A stretch of 64,000 nucleotides of DNA. Source: Sipunculus nudus (taxonomy: Eukaryota > Annelida > Sipuncula > Golfingiida > Sipunculidae). The stretch spans positions 41,669,558 through 41,733,557 of the forward strand of contig CM049310.1 of assembly GCA_026874595.1 (NCBI GenBank), read 5' to 3'. Every line of letters starts with the position of its first letter. Within the stretch, counting starts at the first letter, position 1. Of the stretch, positions 11,374 through 25,328 are shown in pieces. The notes under the pieces are model-generated. The model searched no databases. It saw only the letters and a list, made by a program, of their open reading frames with translations, and was not told the DNA's origin. A program made the translations under genes and the position numbers.

Positions 11374-11779
11374 GCTCGATATCGTGCCTTCTTCATTCTG
11401 AAGCTCAAGGATATTTTAGCTAATCTTTTATGCGACATCATCTGCAGACCAAGGTGGGGTACTTCTTACCTCAGTTAAGAATCCGGTCACTACATAAATA
11501 ACTATATATGATTTTCATTTTAAATACAATAATAATTCCTATTATATTCTTGTTTAAATGTCAACTACATAGGCTTGAGCCAAGTTGAAATAAAAATTAA
11601 CTTATCTTAACGTCACACCTTGAAAGCTGTAAAAGGAGGACACCGGAAAATATTTACAATTAAATTGGGCAAAAAATGTGAAACCTGGATTCAGGAAAAT
11701 CTGAAATTTAAGTATTCATACATGATGAACAAAAATGGAACAATAGACTCTTCGAATTTAACTTCGACACTGTTAAGTT

Positions 11780-11849
11780 GTCTCGTTGGTGTAGGAGTGA
11801 GTTCTCGCTTCGGGTGCGAGAGCTTCCGGGTTCTATCCCGGACGAGCCC
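11780..11849 (+). pseudogene. Degenerate tRNA-Pro (CGG), U7
   Basis: Same 70-nt damaged allele as U6, including the G-to-T change at position 2. Confidence 0.8.
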
Positions 11850-13136
11850 GGTATATTTTAGCCATCATTCGATTGCCCCTCGATCTTTGACCCAAGAATT
11901 TCTTCTTCCCGCTCACTAAGACAGCAGGTAATTTAGGTTCGCCATCAGACCTTGGTCGATCTTTTCTGGTAACGTTTTCACACATATTTTGTAGGGAATT
12001 TCTCGAAATCAAATGACCGGGTGCCACAGCTCATACTAAAACATTAAAAGTATTTCAGAATATAAAATAATATAGCTTTTCACCGATCACATGTGCTTAC
12101 CTGCAAATTTAGTTTTAATTGCTGTGGAGAAAGTGCATACATCTTGTTAATCCTAATATTTTAATTCGACAACCTCTGATTTATACTCGCTAAAACTATA
12201 GCGTGGTTACAATATTATCGCCTACAGCAATGGGTCATGGGAGAGAGGGTTACCTGGTTTAATAGGTTAGAAATGTGATTTCGCATGGGGGTTCGAACCC
12301 TTGACCATTGGCGTGTGAGGCGACCCTGAGAGCCACTACACTTCGAAACCGTTCGATAATGAACTTCAGTCATTCTGAAGCGTAAGGATCATGTGCAAAC
12401 TTGTTTTTTGGAGACCAGTTGGATATTGGATAGGGGGAAACTCACTTTGATTTTAAATTCAACCAGTCCAAAATAAAACAAATGAAGTATTAATATGATT
12501 AATGTTCAAACAATCCCTAACTGGGAGCTGGGGTTTACGCTCTGGTTCGAAATTAGGACCTGCCGCGTGTGAGATCAACGTGAGAGCGATCAGGCTCGAA
12601 TCCGCTGGGTATGATACTTCGGTTCTTCTTAAGCATAACAATGATATGCCAAACCATATCCCGAGGCCAGTTGAAGACTGCGCAGGGGAAAACTCCTCTT
12701 TGGTTTGTTATCTGATGAGTCCATAAATAATATGAAGTATAAATACGATTAAAAATCAGACGATTCCTAACTAGGAGAATACTCTCCTTCAGACATGAAC
12801 AACGACAATATAAGTAGAACCAAAGTCAGATAAGCCTGTGCTTCATACTTATATTTTAACAATATTGGAAACAAAAGTAAGAAGATGTAGCTTTTGATCG
12901 TATCACAGATGCGCAGCTGCAAATCAATTTAATATACTGTGGAGATAAAAATGGTCACTTCTGAATATGCTTCAAGAGACGAACAGGATCTGAATTAAGC
13001 TTGATCACTCGGATGGATAAAACGAATATTCGCTTATTGATATTTCACAAATTACGACCTGAAGTATCCTATAATTATGTCTGATCCAGTACATGCAAAT
13101 GATAAAAAATGGTGGAGGTTATATTTGGGAAAAATA

Positions 13137-13209
13137 TGGTTCCGCTGGGGTTCGAACCCAGGACCTTTCGCGTGTGAGGCGAACGTGATAGCCACTACAC
13201 TACGAAACC
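13137..13209 (-). tRNA. tRNA-Val (CAC), U7
   Basis: Array consensus gene, T5 terminator. Confidence 0.95.
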
Positions 13210-13614
13210 GCTCGATATCGTGCTTTTTTCATTCTGAAGCTCAAGGATATTTTAGCTAATCTTTTATGCGACATCATCTGCAGACCAAGGTGGGGTACTT
13301 CTTACCTCAGTTAGGAATCCGGTCACTACATACATAACTATATATGATTTTCATTTTAAATACAATAATAATTCCTATTATATTCCTGTTTAAATGTCAA
13401 CTACATAGGTTTCAGCCAAGATGAAATAAAATTAACATACCTTAACGTCACACCTTGTAAGCTGTAAAAGGAGGACGCCGGAAAATATTTACAATGAAAA
13501 TGGGCAAAAAATTTGAGACCTGGATTCAGGAAAATCTGAAATGTAAGTATTCATACATATTGAACAAAAATGGAACAATAGACTCTTCGAATATCACTTC
13601 GACACTGTTAAGTT

Positions 13615-13686
13615 GGCTCGTTGGTCTAGGGGTATGATTCTCGCTTCGGGTGCGAGAGGTCCCGGGTTCAATTCCCGGACGAGCCC
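13615..13686 (+). tRNA. tRNA-Pro (CGG), U8
   Basis: Array consensus, 72 nt, T5 terminator. Confidence 0.93.
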
Positions 13687-15558
13687 GATATATTTTTAGC
13701 CATCCTTAGATTGCCCCTCGATCTTTCACCTGAGAATTTCTTCTTCCCGCTCACTTAGACCGCAGATAATTTAGGTTCGTCATTAGACCTTGGTCGATCT
13801 TTTCTGTTAACGTTTTCATACATATTTGGTAGGGAATTTCTCGAAATCAAATGACCGGGTGCCACAGCTCATACTAAAACATTAAAAGTATTTCAGAATA
13901 TAAAATAATATAGCTTTTCACCGATCACATGTGCTTACCTGCAAATTTAGTTTTAATTGCTGTGGAGAAAGTGCATACATCTTGTTAATCCTAATATTTC
14001 AATTCGACAACCTCTGATTTATACTCACTTAAACTATAGCGTGGTTACAATATTATCGCCTACAGCCATGGGTCATGGGAGAAAGGGTTACTTGGGTTAA
14101 TAGGTTAAAAATGTGATTTCGCATGGGGGTTCGAACCCTGGACCATTGGCGTGTGAGGCGACCCTGAGAGCCACTACACTTCGAAACCGTTCGACAATGA
14201 ACTTCAGTCATTCTGAAGCTTAAGGATCATGTGCTAACTTGTTTTTTGGAGACCAGTTGGATATTGGATAGGGGGAAACTCACTTTGATTTTGAATCCAA
14301 CCAGTCCAAAATAAAACAAATGAAGTATTAATATGATTCATGTTTAAACAATCCCTAACTGGGAGCATGTTCTACTTCAAATATCAACGATATAGGATAT
14401 TCAAGATCAAGTCAAAGTATCCTATGGATACTGCAGATCATGTACAAATGTGATAGGAGAAAAAGTTTATGTCAAGAAAAAAATGAAACTGGAAAGTTCT
14501 ACAAAAATAATCAGTAATATCACTGAAGGACCTGAATTAAGGATGACTTCAAATTTTTACATTCAATCATGATGAACTTTATTGGAACGGATCGTACAGC
14601 ACTTTTTCAATTCGAAATCTTAAACTCATGCCAGGGAACAGATAGGTTGCGATATGTCGCTCATTTAAAAAAAAGATACTTTCTTGTCAGTATTGGAGAA
14701 TGATGAATAAAAATATGTAGCTGTCGTATTCGACATGTATAAATTCACCGCGAAGGCACTAGAGTATCATCCTTACACCCATTTCAATTGCTGTTCAGTA
14801 AATGAATATATCTCATTGGTCGTTATATTTTTAAAATCGACAATCCTTAATTTATACAAACTTAAACAAAGGACTTTATAAATAATATCTACTCTAGCTT
14901 GTGACATGTGAAACATGGATTTTCAGGAGGAGGTAAATAGTCTAAGTATTTCGGTTTACGCTCTGGTTCGAAATTAGGACCTGCCGCGTGTGAGATCAAC
15001 GTGAGAGCGATCAGGCTCGAATCCACTGGGTATCATACTTCGGTTCTTCTTAAGCATAACAATGATATGCCATACCATATCTCGAGGCCAGTTGAAGACT
15101 GCGCAGGGGAAAGCTCCTCTTTGGTTTGTTATCTGATCAGTCCATAAATAATATGACGTATAAATACGATTAAAAATCAGACGATTCCTAACTAGGAGGA
15201 TACTCTCCTTCAGACATGAACAACGACAATATCAGTTGAACCAAAGTCAGATAAAGCCTGTGCTTCATACTTATATTTTAACAATATTGGAAACAAAAGT
15301 AAGAAGATGTAGCTTTTGATCGTATCACAGATGCGCAGCTGCAAATCAATTTAATATACTGTGGAGATAAAAATAGTCACTTCTGAACATGCTTCAAGTG
15401 ACGAACAGGAACTGAATTAAGCTTGATCACTCGGATGGATAAAACGAATATTCGCTTATTGATATTTCACAAATTACGACCTGAAGTATCTTATAATTAT
15501 GTCTGATCCAGTACATGCAAATGATAAAAAATGGTGGAGGTTATATTTGGGAAAAATA

Positions 15559-15631
15559 TGGTTCCGCTGGGGTTCGAACCCAGGACCTTTCGCGTGTGAG
15601 GCGAACGTGATAGCCACTACACTACGAAACC
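15559..15631 (-). tRNA. tRNA-Val (CAC), U8
   Basis: Array consensus gene, carried in a type A-like flank although the unit is long. Confidence 0.95.
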
Positions 15632-16037
15632 GCTCGATATCGTGCCTTCTTCATTCTGAAGCTCAAGGATATTTTAGCTAATCTTTTATGCGACATCATC
15701 TGCAGACCAAGGTGGGGTACTTCTTACCTCAGTTAAGAATCCGGTCACTACATAAATAACTATATATGATTTTCATTTTAAATACAATAATAATTCCTAT
15801 TATATTCTTGTTTAAATGTCAACTACATAGGCTTGAGCCAAGTTGAAATAAAAATTAACTTATCTTAACGTCACACCTTGAAAGCTGTAAAAGGAGGACA
15901 CCGGAAAATATTTACAATTAAATTGGGCAAAAAATGTGAAACCTGGATTCAGGAAAATCTGAAATTTAAGTATTCATACATGATGAACAAAAATGGAACA
16001 ATAGACTCTTCGAATTTAACTTCGACACTGTTAAGTT

Positions 16038-16107
16038 GGCTCGTTGGTGTAGGAGTGAGTTCTCGCTTCGGGTGCGAGAGCTTCCGGGTTCTATCCCGGA
16101 CGAGCCC
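16038..16107 (+). pseudogene. Degenerate tRNA-Pro (CGG), U9
   Basis: 70 nt, like U6/U7 in the D-arm deletion and six-base T-loop, but with the normal GGCTCGT acceptor 5' strand. Confidence 0.78.
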
Positions 16108-17394
16108 GGTATATTTTAGCCATCATTCGATTGCCCCTCGATCTTTGACCCAAGAATTTCTTCTTCCCGCTCACTAAGACAGCAGGTAATTTAGGTTCGC
16201 CATCAGACCTTGGTCGATCTTTTCTGGTAACGTTTTCACACATATTTTGTAGGGAATTTCTCGAAATCAAATGACCGGGTGCCACAGCTCATACTAAAAC
16301 ATTAAAAGTATTTCAGAATATAAAATAATATAGCTTTTCACCGATCACATGTGCTTACCTGCAAATTTAGTTTTAATTGCTGTGGAGAAAGTGCATACAT
16401 CTTGTTAATCCTAATATTTTAATTCGACAACCTCTGATTTATACTCGCTAAAACTATAGCGTGGTTACAATATTATCGCCTACAGCAATGGGTCATGGGA
16501 GAGAGGGTTACCTGGTTTAATAGGTTAGAAATGTGATTTCGCATGGGGGTTCGAACCCTTGACCATTGGCGTGTGAGGCGACCCTGAGAGCCACTACACT
16601 TCGAAACCGTTCGATAATGAACTTCAGTCATTCTGAAGCGTAAGGATCATGTGCAAACTTGTTTTTTGGAGACCAGTTGGATATTGGATAGGGGGAAACT
16701 CACTTTGATTTTAAATTCAACCAGTCCAAAATAAAACAAATGAAGTATTAATATGATTAATGTTCAAACAATCCCTAACTGGGAGCTGGGGTTTACGCTC
16801 TGGTTCGAAATTAGGACCTGCCGCGTGTGAGATCAACGTGAGAGCGATCAGGCTCGAATCCGCTGGGTATCATACTTCGGTTCTTCTTAAGCATAACAAT
16901 GATATGCCAAACCATATCCCGAGGCCAGTTGAAGACTGCGCAGGGGAAAACTCCTCTTTGGTTTGTTATCTGATGAGTCCATAAATAATATGAAGTATAA
17001 ATACGATTAAAAATCAGACGATTCCTAACTAGGAGAATACTCTCCTTCAGACATGAACAACGACAATATAAGTAGAACCAAAGTCAGATAAGCCTGTGCT
17101 TCATACTTATATTTTAACAATATTGGAAACAAAAGTAAGAAGATGTAGCTTTTGATCGTATCACAGATGCGCAGCTGCAAATCAATTTAATATACTGTGG
17201 AGATAAAAATGGTCACTTCTGAATATGCTTCAAGAGACGAACAGGATCTGAATTAAGCTTGATCACTCGGATGGATAAAACGAATATTCGCTTATTGATA
17301 TTTCACAAATTACGACCTGAAGTTTCCTATAATTATGTCTGATCCAGTACATGCAAATGATAAAAAATGGTGGAGGTTATATTTGGGAAAAATA

Positions 17395-17467
17395 TGGTTC
17401 CGCTGGGGTTCGAACCCAGGACCTTTCGCGTGTGAGGCGAACGTGATAGCCACTACATTACGAAACC
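17395..17467 (-). tRNA. tRNA-Val (CAC), U9
   Basis: One change from consensus near the 5' end (CTACATTACG on the plus strand instead of CTACACTACG), in the A-box/D-stem side. Stems otherwise intact. Confidence 0.9.
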
Positions 17468-17872
17468 GCTCGATATCGTGCTTTTTTCATTCTGAAGCTC
17501 AAGGATATTTTAGCTAATCTTTTATGCGACATCATCTGCAGACCAAGGTGGGGTACTTCTTACCTCAGTTAAGAATCCGGTCACTACATAAATAACTATA
17601 TATGATTTTCATTTTAAATACAATAATAATTCCTATTATATTCCTGTTTAAATGTCAACTATATAGGTTTGAGCCAAGATGAAATAAAATTAACATACCT
17701 TAACGTCACACCTTGTAAGCTGTAAAAGGAGGACGCCGGAAAATATTTACAATGAAAATGGGCAAAAAATTTGAGACCTGGATTCAGGAAAATCTGAAAT
17801 GTAAGTATTCATACATATTGAACAAAAATGGAACAATAGACTCTTCGAATATCACTTCGACACTGTTAAGTT

Positions 17873-17944
17873 GGCTCGTTGGTCTAGGGGTATGATTCTC
17901 GCTTCGGGTGCGAGAGGTCCCGGGTTCAATTCCCGGACGAGCCC
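17873..17944 (+). tRNA. tRNA-Pro (CGG), U10
   Basis: Array consensus, 72 nt, T5 terminator. Confidence 0.93.
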
Positions 17945-19816
17945 GATATATTTTTAGCCATCCTTAGATTGCCCCTCGATCTTTCACCTGAGAATTTCTT
18001 CTTCCCGCTCACTTAGACCGCAGATAATTTAGGTTCGTCATTAGACCTTGGTCGATCTTTTCTGTTAACGTTTTCATACATATTTTGTAGGGAATTTCTC
18101 GAAATCAAATGACCGGGTGCCACAGCTCATACTAAAACATTAAAAGTATTTCAGAATATAAAATAATATAGCTTTTCACCGATCACATGTGCTTACCTGC
18201 AAATTTAGTTTTAATTGCTGTGGAGAAAGTGCATACATCTTGTTAATCCTAATATTTCAATTCGACAACCTCTGATTTATACTCACTTAAACTTTAGCGT
18301 GGTTACAATATTATCGCCTACAGCCATGGGTCATGGGAGAAAGGGTTACTTGGGTTAATAGGTTAAAAATGTGATTTCGCATGGGGGTTCGAACCCTGGA
18401 CCATTGGCGTGTGAGGCGACCCTGAGAGCCACTACACTTCGAAACCGTTCGACAATGAACTTCAGTCATTCTGAAGCTTAAGGATCATGTGCTAACTTGT
18501 TTTTTGGAGACCAGTTGGATATTGGATAGGGGGAAACTCACTTTGATTTTGAATCCAACCAGTCCAAAATAAAACAAATGAAGTATTAATATGATTCATG
18601 TTCAAACAATCCCTAACTGGGAGCATGTTCTACTTCAAATATCAACGATATAGGATATTCAAGATCAAGTCAAAGTATCCTATGGATACTGCAGATCATG
18701 TACAAATGTGATAGGAGAAAAAATTTATGTCAAGAAAAAAATGAAACTGGAAAGTTCTACAAAAATAATCAGTAATATCACTGAAGGACCTGAATTAAGG
18801 ATGACTTCAAATTTTTACATTCAATCATGATGAACTTTATTGGAACGGATCGTACAGCACTTTTTCAATTCGAAATCTTAAACTCATGCCAGGGAACAGA
18901 TAGGTTGCGATATGTCGCTCATTTAAAAAAAAGATACTTTCTTGTCAGTATTGGAGAATGATGAATAAAAATATGTAGCTGTCGTATTCGACATGTATAA
19001 ATTCACCGCGAAGGCACTAGAGTATCATCCTTACACCCATTTCAATTGCTGTTCAGTAAATGAATATATCTCATTGGTCGTTATATTTTTAAAATCGACA
19101 ATCCTTAATTTATACAAACTTAAACAAAGGACTTTATAAATAATATCTACTCTAGCTTGTGACATGTGAAACATGGATTTTCAGGAGGAGGTAAATAGTC
19201 TAAGTATTTCGGTTTACGCTCTGGTTCGAAATTAGGACCTGCCGCGTGTGAGATCAACGTGAGAGCGATCAGGCTCGAATCCGCTGGGTATCATACTTCG
19301 GTTCTTCTTAAGCATAACAATGATATGCCATACCATATCTCGAGGCCAGTTGAAGACTGCGCAGGGGAAAGCTCCTCTTTGGTTTGTTATCTGATCAGTC
19401 CATAAATAATATGACGTATAAATACGATTAAAAATCAGACGATTCCTAACTAGGAGGATACTCTCCTTCAGACATGAACAACGACAATATCAGTTGAACC
19501 AAAGTCAGATAAAGCCTGTGCTTCATACTTATATTTTAACAATATTGGAAACAAAAGTAAGAAGATGTAGCTTTTGATCGTATCACAGATGCGCAGCTGC
19601 AAATCAATTTAATATACTGTGGAGATAAAAATAGTCACTTCTGAACATGCTTCAAGTGACGAACAGGAACTGAATTAAGCTTGATCACTCGGATGGATAA
19701 AACGAATATTCGCTTATTGATATTTCACAAATTACGACATGAAGTATCTTATAATTATGTGTCATCCAGTACATGCAAATGATGAAAAATGGTGGAGGTT
19801 ATATTTGGCAAAAATG

Positions 19817-19889
19817 TGGTTCCCCTGGGGTTCGAACCCAGGACCTTTCGCGTGTGAGGCGAACGTGATAGCCACTACACTACGAAACC
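19817..19889 (-). tRNA. tRNA-Val (CAC), U10, acceptor mismatch
   Basis: The plus strand reads TGGTTCCCCTGGG where all others read TGGTTCCGCTGGG. This breaks the innermost acceptor pair (7:66). Everything else matches consensus, so it may still work less well. Confidence 0.85.
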
Positions 19890-20296
19890 GCTCGATATCG
19901 TGCCTTCTTTATTCTGAAGCTCAAGGATATTACAGCTAATCTTTTATGCGACATCCTCTGCAGACGAAAGTGGGGTACTTCTTACCTCAGTTAAGAATCC
20001 GGTCACTACATAAATAACTATATATGATTTTCATTTTTTAATACAATAATAATTCCTATTATATTCTTGTTTAAATGTCAACTACATAGGTTTGAGCCAA
20101 GATGAAATAAAAATTAACTTATCTTAACGTCACACCTTGAAAGCTGTTAAAGGAGGACGCCGGAAAATATTTACAATTAAAATGGGCAAAAAATGTGAAA
20201 CCTGGATTCAGGAAAATCTGAAATTTAAGTATTCATACATGATGAACAAAAATGGAACAATAGACTCTTCGAATTTAACTTCGACACTGTTAAGTT

Positions 20297-20367
20297 GGCT
20301 CGTTGGTGTAGGAGTAAGATTCTCGCTTCGGGTGCTAGAGCTTCCGGGTTCTATCCCGGACGAGCCC
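20297..20367 (+). pseudogene. Degenerate tRNA-Pro (CGG), U11
   Basis: 71-nt allele as in U3: six-base T-loop and mismatched anticodon stem (GCTAG). Confidence 0.75.
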
Positions 20368-21653
20368 GGTATATTTTAGCCATCATTCGATTGCCCCTCG
20401 ATCTTTGACCCGAGAATTTCTTCTTCCCGCTCACTAAGACAGCAGGTAATTTAGGTTCGCCATCAGACCTTGGTCGATCTTTTCTGTTAACGTTTTCACA
20501 CATATTTTGTAGGGAATTTCTCGAAATCAAATGACCGGGTGCCACAGCTCATACTAAAACATTAAAAGTATTTCAGAATATAAAATAATATAGCTTTTCA
20601 CCGATCACATGTGCTTACCTGCAAATTTAGTTTTAATTGCTGTGGAGAAAGTGCATACATCTTGTTAATCCTAATATTTCAATTCGACAACCTCTGATTT
20701 ATACTCACTAAAACTATAGCGTGGTTACAATATTATCGCCTACAGCAATGGGTCATGGGAGAGAGGGTTACCTGGTTTAATAGGTTAAAAATGTGATTTC
20801 GCATGGGGGTTCGAACCCTGGACCATTGGCGTGTGAGGCGACCCTGAGAGCCAGTACACTTCGAAACCGTTCGATAATGAACTTCAGTCATTCTGGAGCG
20901 TAAGGATCATGTGCAAACTTGTTTTTTGGAGACCAGTTGGATATTGGATAGGGGAAGCTCACTTTGATTTTAAATTCAACCAGTCCAAAATAAAACAAAT
21001 GAAGTATTAATATGATTCATGTTCAAAGAATCCCTAACTGGGAGCTGGGGTTTACGCTCTGATTCGAAATAAGGACCTGCCGCGTGTGAGATCAACGTGA
21101 GAGCGATCAGGCTCGAATCCGCTGGGTATCATACTTCGGTTCTTCTTAAGCATAACAATGATATGCCAAACCATATCTCGAGCCCAGTTGAAAACTGCGC
21201 AGGGGAAAGCTCCTCTTTGGTTTGTTATCTGATCAGTCCATAAATAATATGACGTATAAATACGATTAAAAATCAGACGATTCCTAACTAGGAGGATACT
21301 CTCCTTCAGACATGAACAACGACAATATAAGTTGAACCAAAGTCAGATAAAGCCTGTGCTTCACACTTATATTTTAACAATATTGGAAACAAAAGTAAGA
21401 AGATGTAGCTTTTGATCGTATCACAGATGCGCAGCTGCAAATCAATTTAATATACTGTGGAGATAAAAATGGTCACTTCTGAACATGCTTCAAGTGACGA
21501 ACAGGAACTGAATTAAGCTTGATCACTCGGATGGATAAAACGAATATTCGCTTATTGATATTTCACAAATTACGACCTGAAGTATCCTATAATTATGTCT
21601 GATCCAGTACATGCAAATGATAAAAAATGGTGGAGGTTATATTTGGATAAATA

Positions 21654-21726
21654 TGGTTCCGCTGGGGTTCGAACCCAGGCCCTTTCGCGTGTGAGGCGAA
21701 CGTGATAGCCACTACACTACGAAACC
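21654..21726 (-). tRNA. tRNA-Val (CAC), U11, proximal terminator lost
   Basis: The gene is intact except for one base (CAGGCCC for CAGGACC on the plus strand, variable loop). The left flank reads GGATAAATATGG instead of GGAAAAATATGG, so the minus-strand T5 terminator next to the gene is gone; the next run (T6) is about 35 nt further. Same in U14. Confidence 0.9.
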
Positions 21727-22131
21727 GCTCGATATCGTGCCTTCTTCATTCTGAAGCTCAAGGATATTTTAGCTAATCTTTTATGCGACATCATCTGCAG
21801 ACCAAGGTGGGGTACTTCTTACCTCAGTTAAGAATCCGGTCACTACATAAATAACTATATATGATTTTCATTTTTAATACAATAATAATTGTTTTTATAT
21901 TCTTGTTTAAATGTCAACTACATAGGTTTGAGCCAAGATGAAATAAAAATTAACTTATCTTAACGTCATACCTTGAAAGCTGTAAAAGGAGGACACCGGA
22001 AATATTTACAATTAAAATGGGCAAAAAATGTGAAACCTGGATTCAGGAAAATCTGAAATTTAAGTATTCATACATGATGAACAAAAATGGAACAATAGAC
22101 TCTTCGAATTTAACTTCGACACTGTTAAGTT

Positions 22132-22202
22132 GGCTCGTTGGTGTAGGAGTAAGATTCTCGCTTCGGGTGCGAGAGCTTCCGGGTTCTATCCCGGACGAGC
22201 CC
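22132..22202 (+). pseudogene. Degenerate tRNA-Pro (CGG), U12
   Basis: 71 nt with the six-base T-loop, but an intact anticodon stem (GCGAG). The least damaged of the degenerate class together with U15. Confidence 0.7.
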
Positions 22203-23489
22203 GGTATATTTTAGCCATCATTCGATTGCCCCTCGATCTTTGACCCGAGAATTTCTTCTTCCCGCTCACTAAGACAGCAGGTAATTTAGGTTCGCCATCA
22301 GACCTTGGTCGATCTTTTCTGTTAACGTTTTCACACATATTTTGTAGGGAATTTCTCGAAATCAAATGACCGGGTGCCACAGCTCATACTAAAACATTAA
22401 AAGTATTTCAGAATATAAAATAATATAGCTTTTCACCGATCACATGTGCTTACCTGCAAATTTAGTTTTAATTGCTGTGGAGAAAGTGCATACATCTTGT
22501 TAATCCTAATATTTCAATTCGACAACCTCTGATTTACACTCACTAAAACTATAGCGTGGTTACAATATTATCGCCTACAGCAATGGGTCATGGGAGAGAG
22601 GGTTACCTGGTTTAATAGGTTAGAAATGTGATTTCGCATGGGGGTTCGAACCCTGGACCATTGGCGTGTGAGGCGACCCTGAGAGCCACTACACTTCGAA
22701 ACCGTTCGATAATGAACTTCAGTCATTCTGAAGCGTAAGGATCATGTGCAAACTTGTTTTTTGGAGACCAGTTGGATATTGGATAGGGGGAAGCTCACTT
22801 TGATTTTAAATTCAACCAGTCCAAAATAAAACAAATGAAGTATTAATATGATTAATGTTCAAACAATCCCTAACTGGGAGCTGGGGTTTACGCTCTGGTT
22901 CGAAATTAGGACCTGCCGCGTGTGAGATCAACGTGAGAGCGATCAGGCTCGAATCCGCTGGGTATCATACTTCGGTTCTTCTTAAGCATAACAATGATAT
23001 GCCAAACCATATCCCGAGGCCAGTTGAAGACTGCGCAGGGGAAAACTCCTCTTTGGTTTGTTATCTGATGAGTCCATAAATAATATGAAGTATAAATACG
23101 ATTAAAAATCAGACGATTCCTAACTAGGAGAATACTCTCCTTCAGACATGAACAACGACAATATAAGTAGAACCAAAGTCAGATAAGCCTGTGCTTCATA
23201 CTTATATTTTAACAATATTGGAAACAAAAGTAAGAAGATGTAGCTTTTGATCGTATCACAGATGCGCAGCTGCAAATCAATTTAATATACTCTGGAGATA
23301 AAAATGGTCACTTCTGAATATGCTTCAAGAGACGAACAGGATCTGAATTAAGCTTGATCACTCGGATGGATAAAACGAATATTCGCTTATTGATATTTCA
23401 CAAATTACGACCTGAAGTATCCTATAATTATGTCTGATCCAGTACATGCAAATGATAAATAATGGTGGAGGTTATATTTGGGAAAAATA

Positions 23490-23562
23490 TGGTTCCGCTG
23501 GGGTTCGAACCCAGGACCTTTCGCGTGTGAGGCGAACGTGATAGCCACTACACTACGAAACC
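23490..23562 (-). tRNA. tRNA-Val (CAC), U12
   Basis: Consensus gene with the T5 terminator kept. The back-up T6 run is destroyed (GATAAATAATGG on the plus strand), the reverse of the situation in U11. Confidence 0.94.
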
Positions 23563-23968
23563 GCTCGATATCGTGCCTTCTTCATTCTGAAGCTCAAGGA
23601 TATTTTAGCTAATCTTTTATGCGACATCATCTGCAGACCAAGGTGGGGTACTTCTTACCTCAGTTAAGAATCCGGTCACTACATAAATAACTATATATGA
23701 TTTTCATTTTAAATACAATAATAATTCCTATTATATTCCTGTTTAAATGTCAACTACATAGGTTTGAGCCAAGATGAAATAAAAATTAACATACCTTAAC
23801 GTCACACCTTGTAAGCTGTAAAAGGAGGACGCCGGAAAATATTTACAATGAAAATGGGCAAAAAATGTGAGACCTGGATTCAGGAAAATCTGAAATGTAA
23901 GTATTCATACATATTGAACAAAAATGGAACAATAGACTCTTCGAATTTCACTTCGACACTGTTAAGTT

Positions 23969-24040
23969 GGCTCGTTGGTCTAGGGGTATGATTCTCGCTT
24001 CGGGTGCGAGAGGTCCCGGGTTCAATTCCCGGACGAGCCC
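23969..24040 (+). tRNA. tRNA-Pro (CGG), U13
   Basis: Array consensus, 72 nt, T5 terminator. Confidence 0.93.
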
Positions 24041-25328
24041 GATATATTTTTAGCCATCCTTAGATTGCCCCTCGATCTTTCACCTGAGAATTTCTTCTTC
24101 CCGCTCACTTAGACCGCAGATAATTTAGGTTCGTCATTAGACCTTGGTCGATCTTTTCTGTTAACGTTTTCATACATATTTTGTAGGGAATTTCTCGAAA
24201 TCAAATGACCGGGTGCCACAGCTCATACTAAAAAATTAAAAGTATTTCAGAATATAAAATAATATAGCTTTTCACCGATCACATGTGCTTACCTGCAAAT
24301 TTAGTTTTAATTGCTGTGGAGAAAGTGCATACATCTTGTTAATCCTAATATTTCAATTCGACAACCTCTGATTTACACTCACTAAAACTATAGCGTGGTT
24401 ACAATATTATCGCCTACAGCAATGGGTCATGGGAGAGAGGGTTACCTGGTTTAATAGGTTAGAAATGTGATTTCGCATGGGGGTTCGAACCCTGGACCAT
24501 TGGCGTGTGAGGCGACCCTGAGAGCCACTACACTTCGAAACCGTTCGATAATGAACTTCAGTCATTCTGAAGCGTAAGGATCATGTGCAAACTTGTTTTT
24601 TGGAGACCAGTTGGATATTGGATAGGGGGAAGCTCACTTTGATTTTAAATTCAACCAGTCCAAAATAAAACAAATGAAGTATTAATATGATTAATGTTCA
24701 AACAATCCCTAACTGGGAGCTGGGGTTTACGCTCTGGTTCGAAATTAGGACCTGCCGCGTGTGAGATCAACGTGAGAGCGATCAGGCTCGAATCCGCTGG
24801 GTATCATACTTCGGTTCTTCTTAAGCATAACAATGATATGCCAAACCATATCCCGAGGCCAGTTGAAGACTGCGCAGGGGAAAACTCCTCTTTGGTTTGT
24901 TATCTGATGAGTCCATAAATAATATGAAGTATAAATACGATTAAAAATCAGACGATTCCTAACTAGGAGAATACTCTCCTTCAGACATGAACAACGACAA
25001 TATAAGTAGAACCAAAGTCAGATAAGCCTGTGCTTCATACTTATATTTTAACAATATTGGAAACAAAAGTAAGAAGATGTAGCTTTTGATCGTATCACAG
25101 ATGCGCAGCTGCAAATCAATTTAATATACTCTGGAGATAAAAATGGTCACTTCTGAATATGCTTCAAGAGACGAACAGGATCTGAATTAAGCTTGATCAC
25201 TCGGATGGATAAAACGAATATTCGCTTATTGATATTTCACAAATTACGACCTGAAGTATCCTATAATTATGTCTGATCCAGTACATGCAAATGATAAAAA
25301 ATGGTGGAGGTTATATTTGGGAAAAATA

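Larger units (their letters stand above)
9780..11615. repeat. Unit U6, type B
   Basis: 1836 bp. Relic 1 at 10440-10514, relic 2 at 10695-10767. Its first part is nearly identical to that of U7. Confidence 0.94.
11616..13450. repeat. Unit U7, type B
   Basis: 1835 bp. Relic 1 at 12276-12350, relic 2 at 12531-12603. Begins as a copy of U6 and finishes like a type A unit. Confidence 0.94.
13451..15873. repeat. Unit U8, type C (long)
   Basis: 2423 bp. Relic 1 at 14114-14188, extra segment 14367-14951 (no gene seen), relic 2 at 14952-15024. Confidence 0.95.
15874..17708. repeat. Unit U9, type B
   Basis: 1835 bp. Relic 1 at 16534-16608, relic 2 at 16789-16861. Confidence 0.94.
17709..20132. repeat. 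Unit U10, type C (long)
   Basis: 2424 bp. Relic 1 at 18372-18446, extra segment 18625-19209 (no gene seen), relic 2 at 19210-19282. Confidence 0.95.
20133..21968. repeat. Unit U11, type B
   Basis: 1836 bp. Relic 1 at 20794-20868, relic 2 at 21048-21120. First unit of a three-unit block (U11-U13) repeated as U14-U16. Confidence 0.94.
21969..23804. repeat. Unit U12, type B
   Basis: 1836 bp. Relic 1 at 22629-22703, relic 2 at 22884-22956. One base shorter before tRNA-Pro (GGAAATATTT); unit start reads TACCTTG. Confidence 0.94.
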
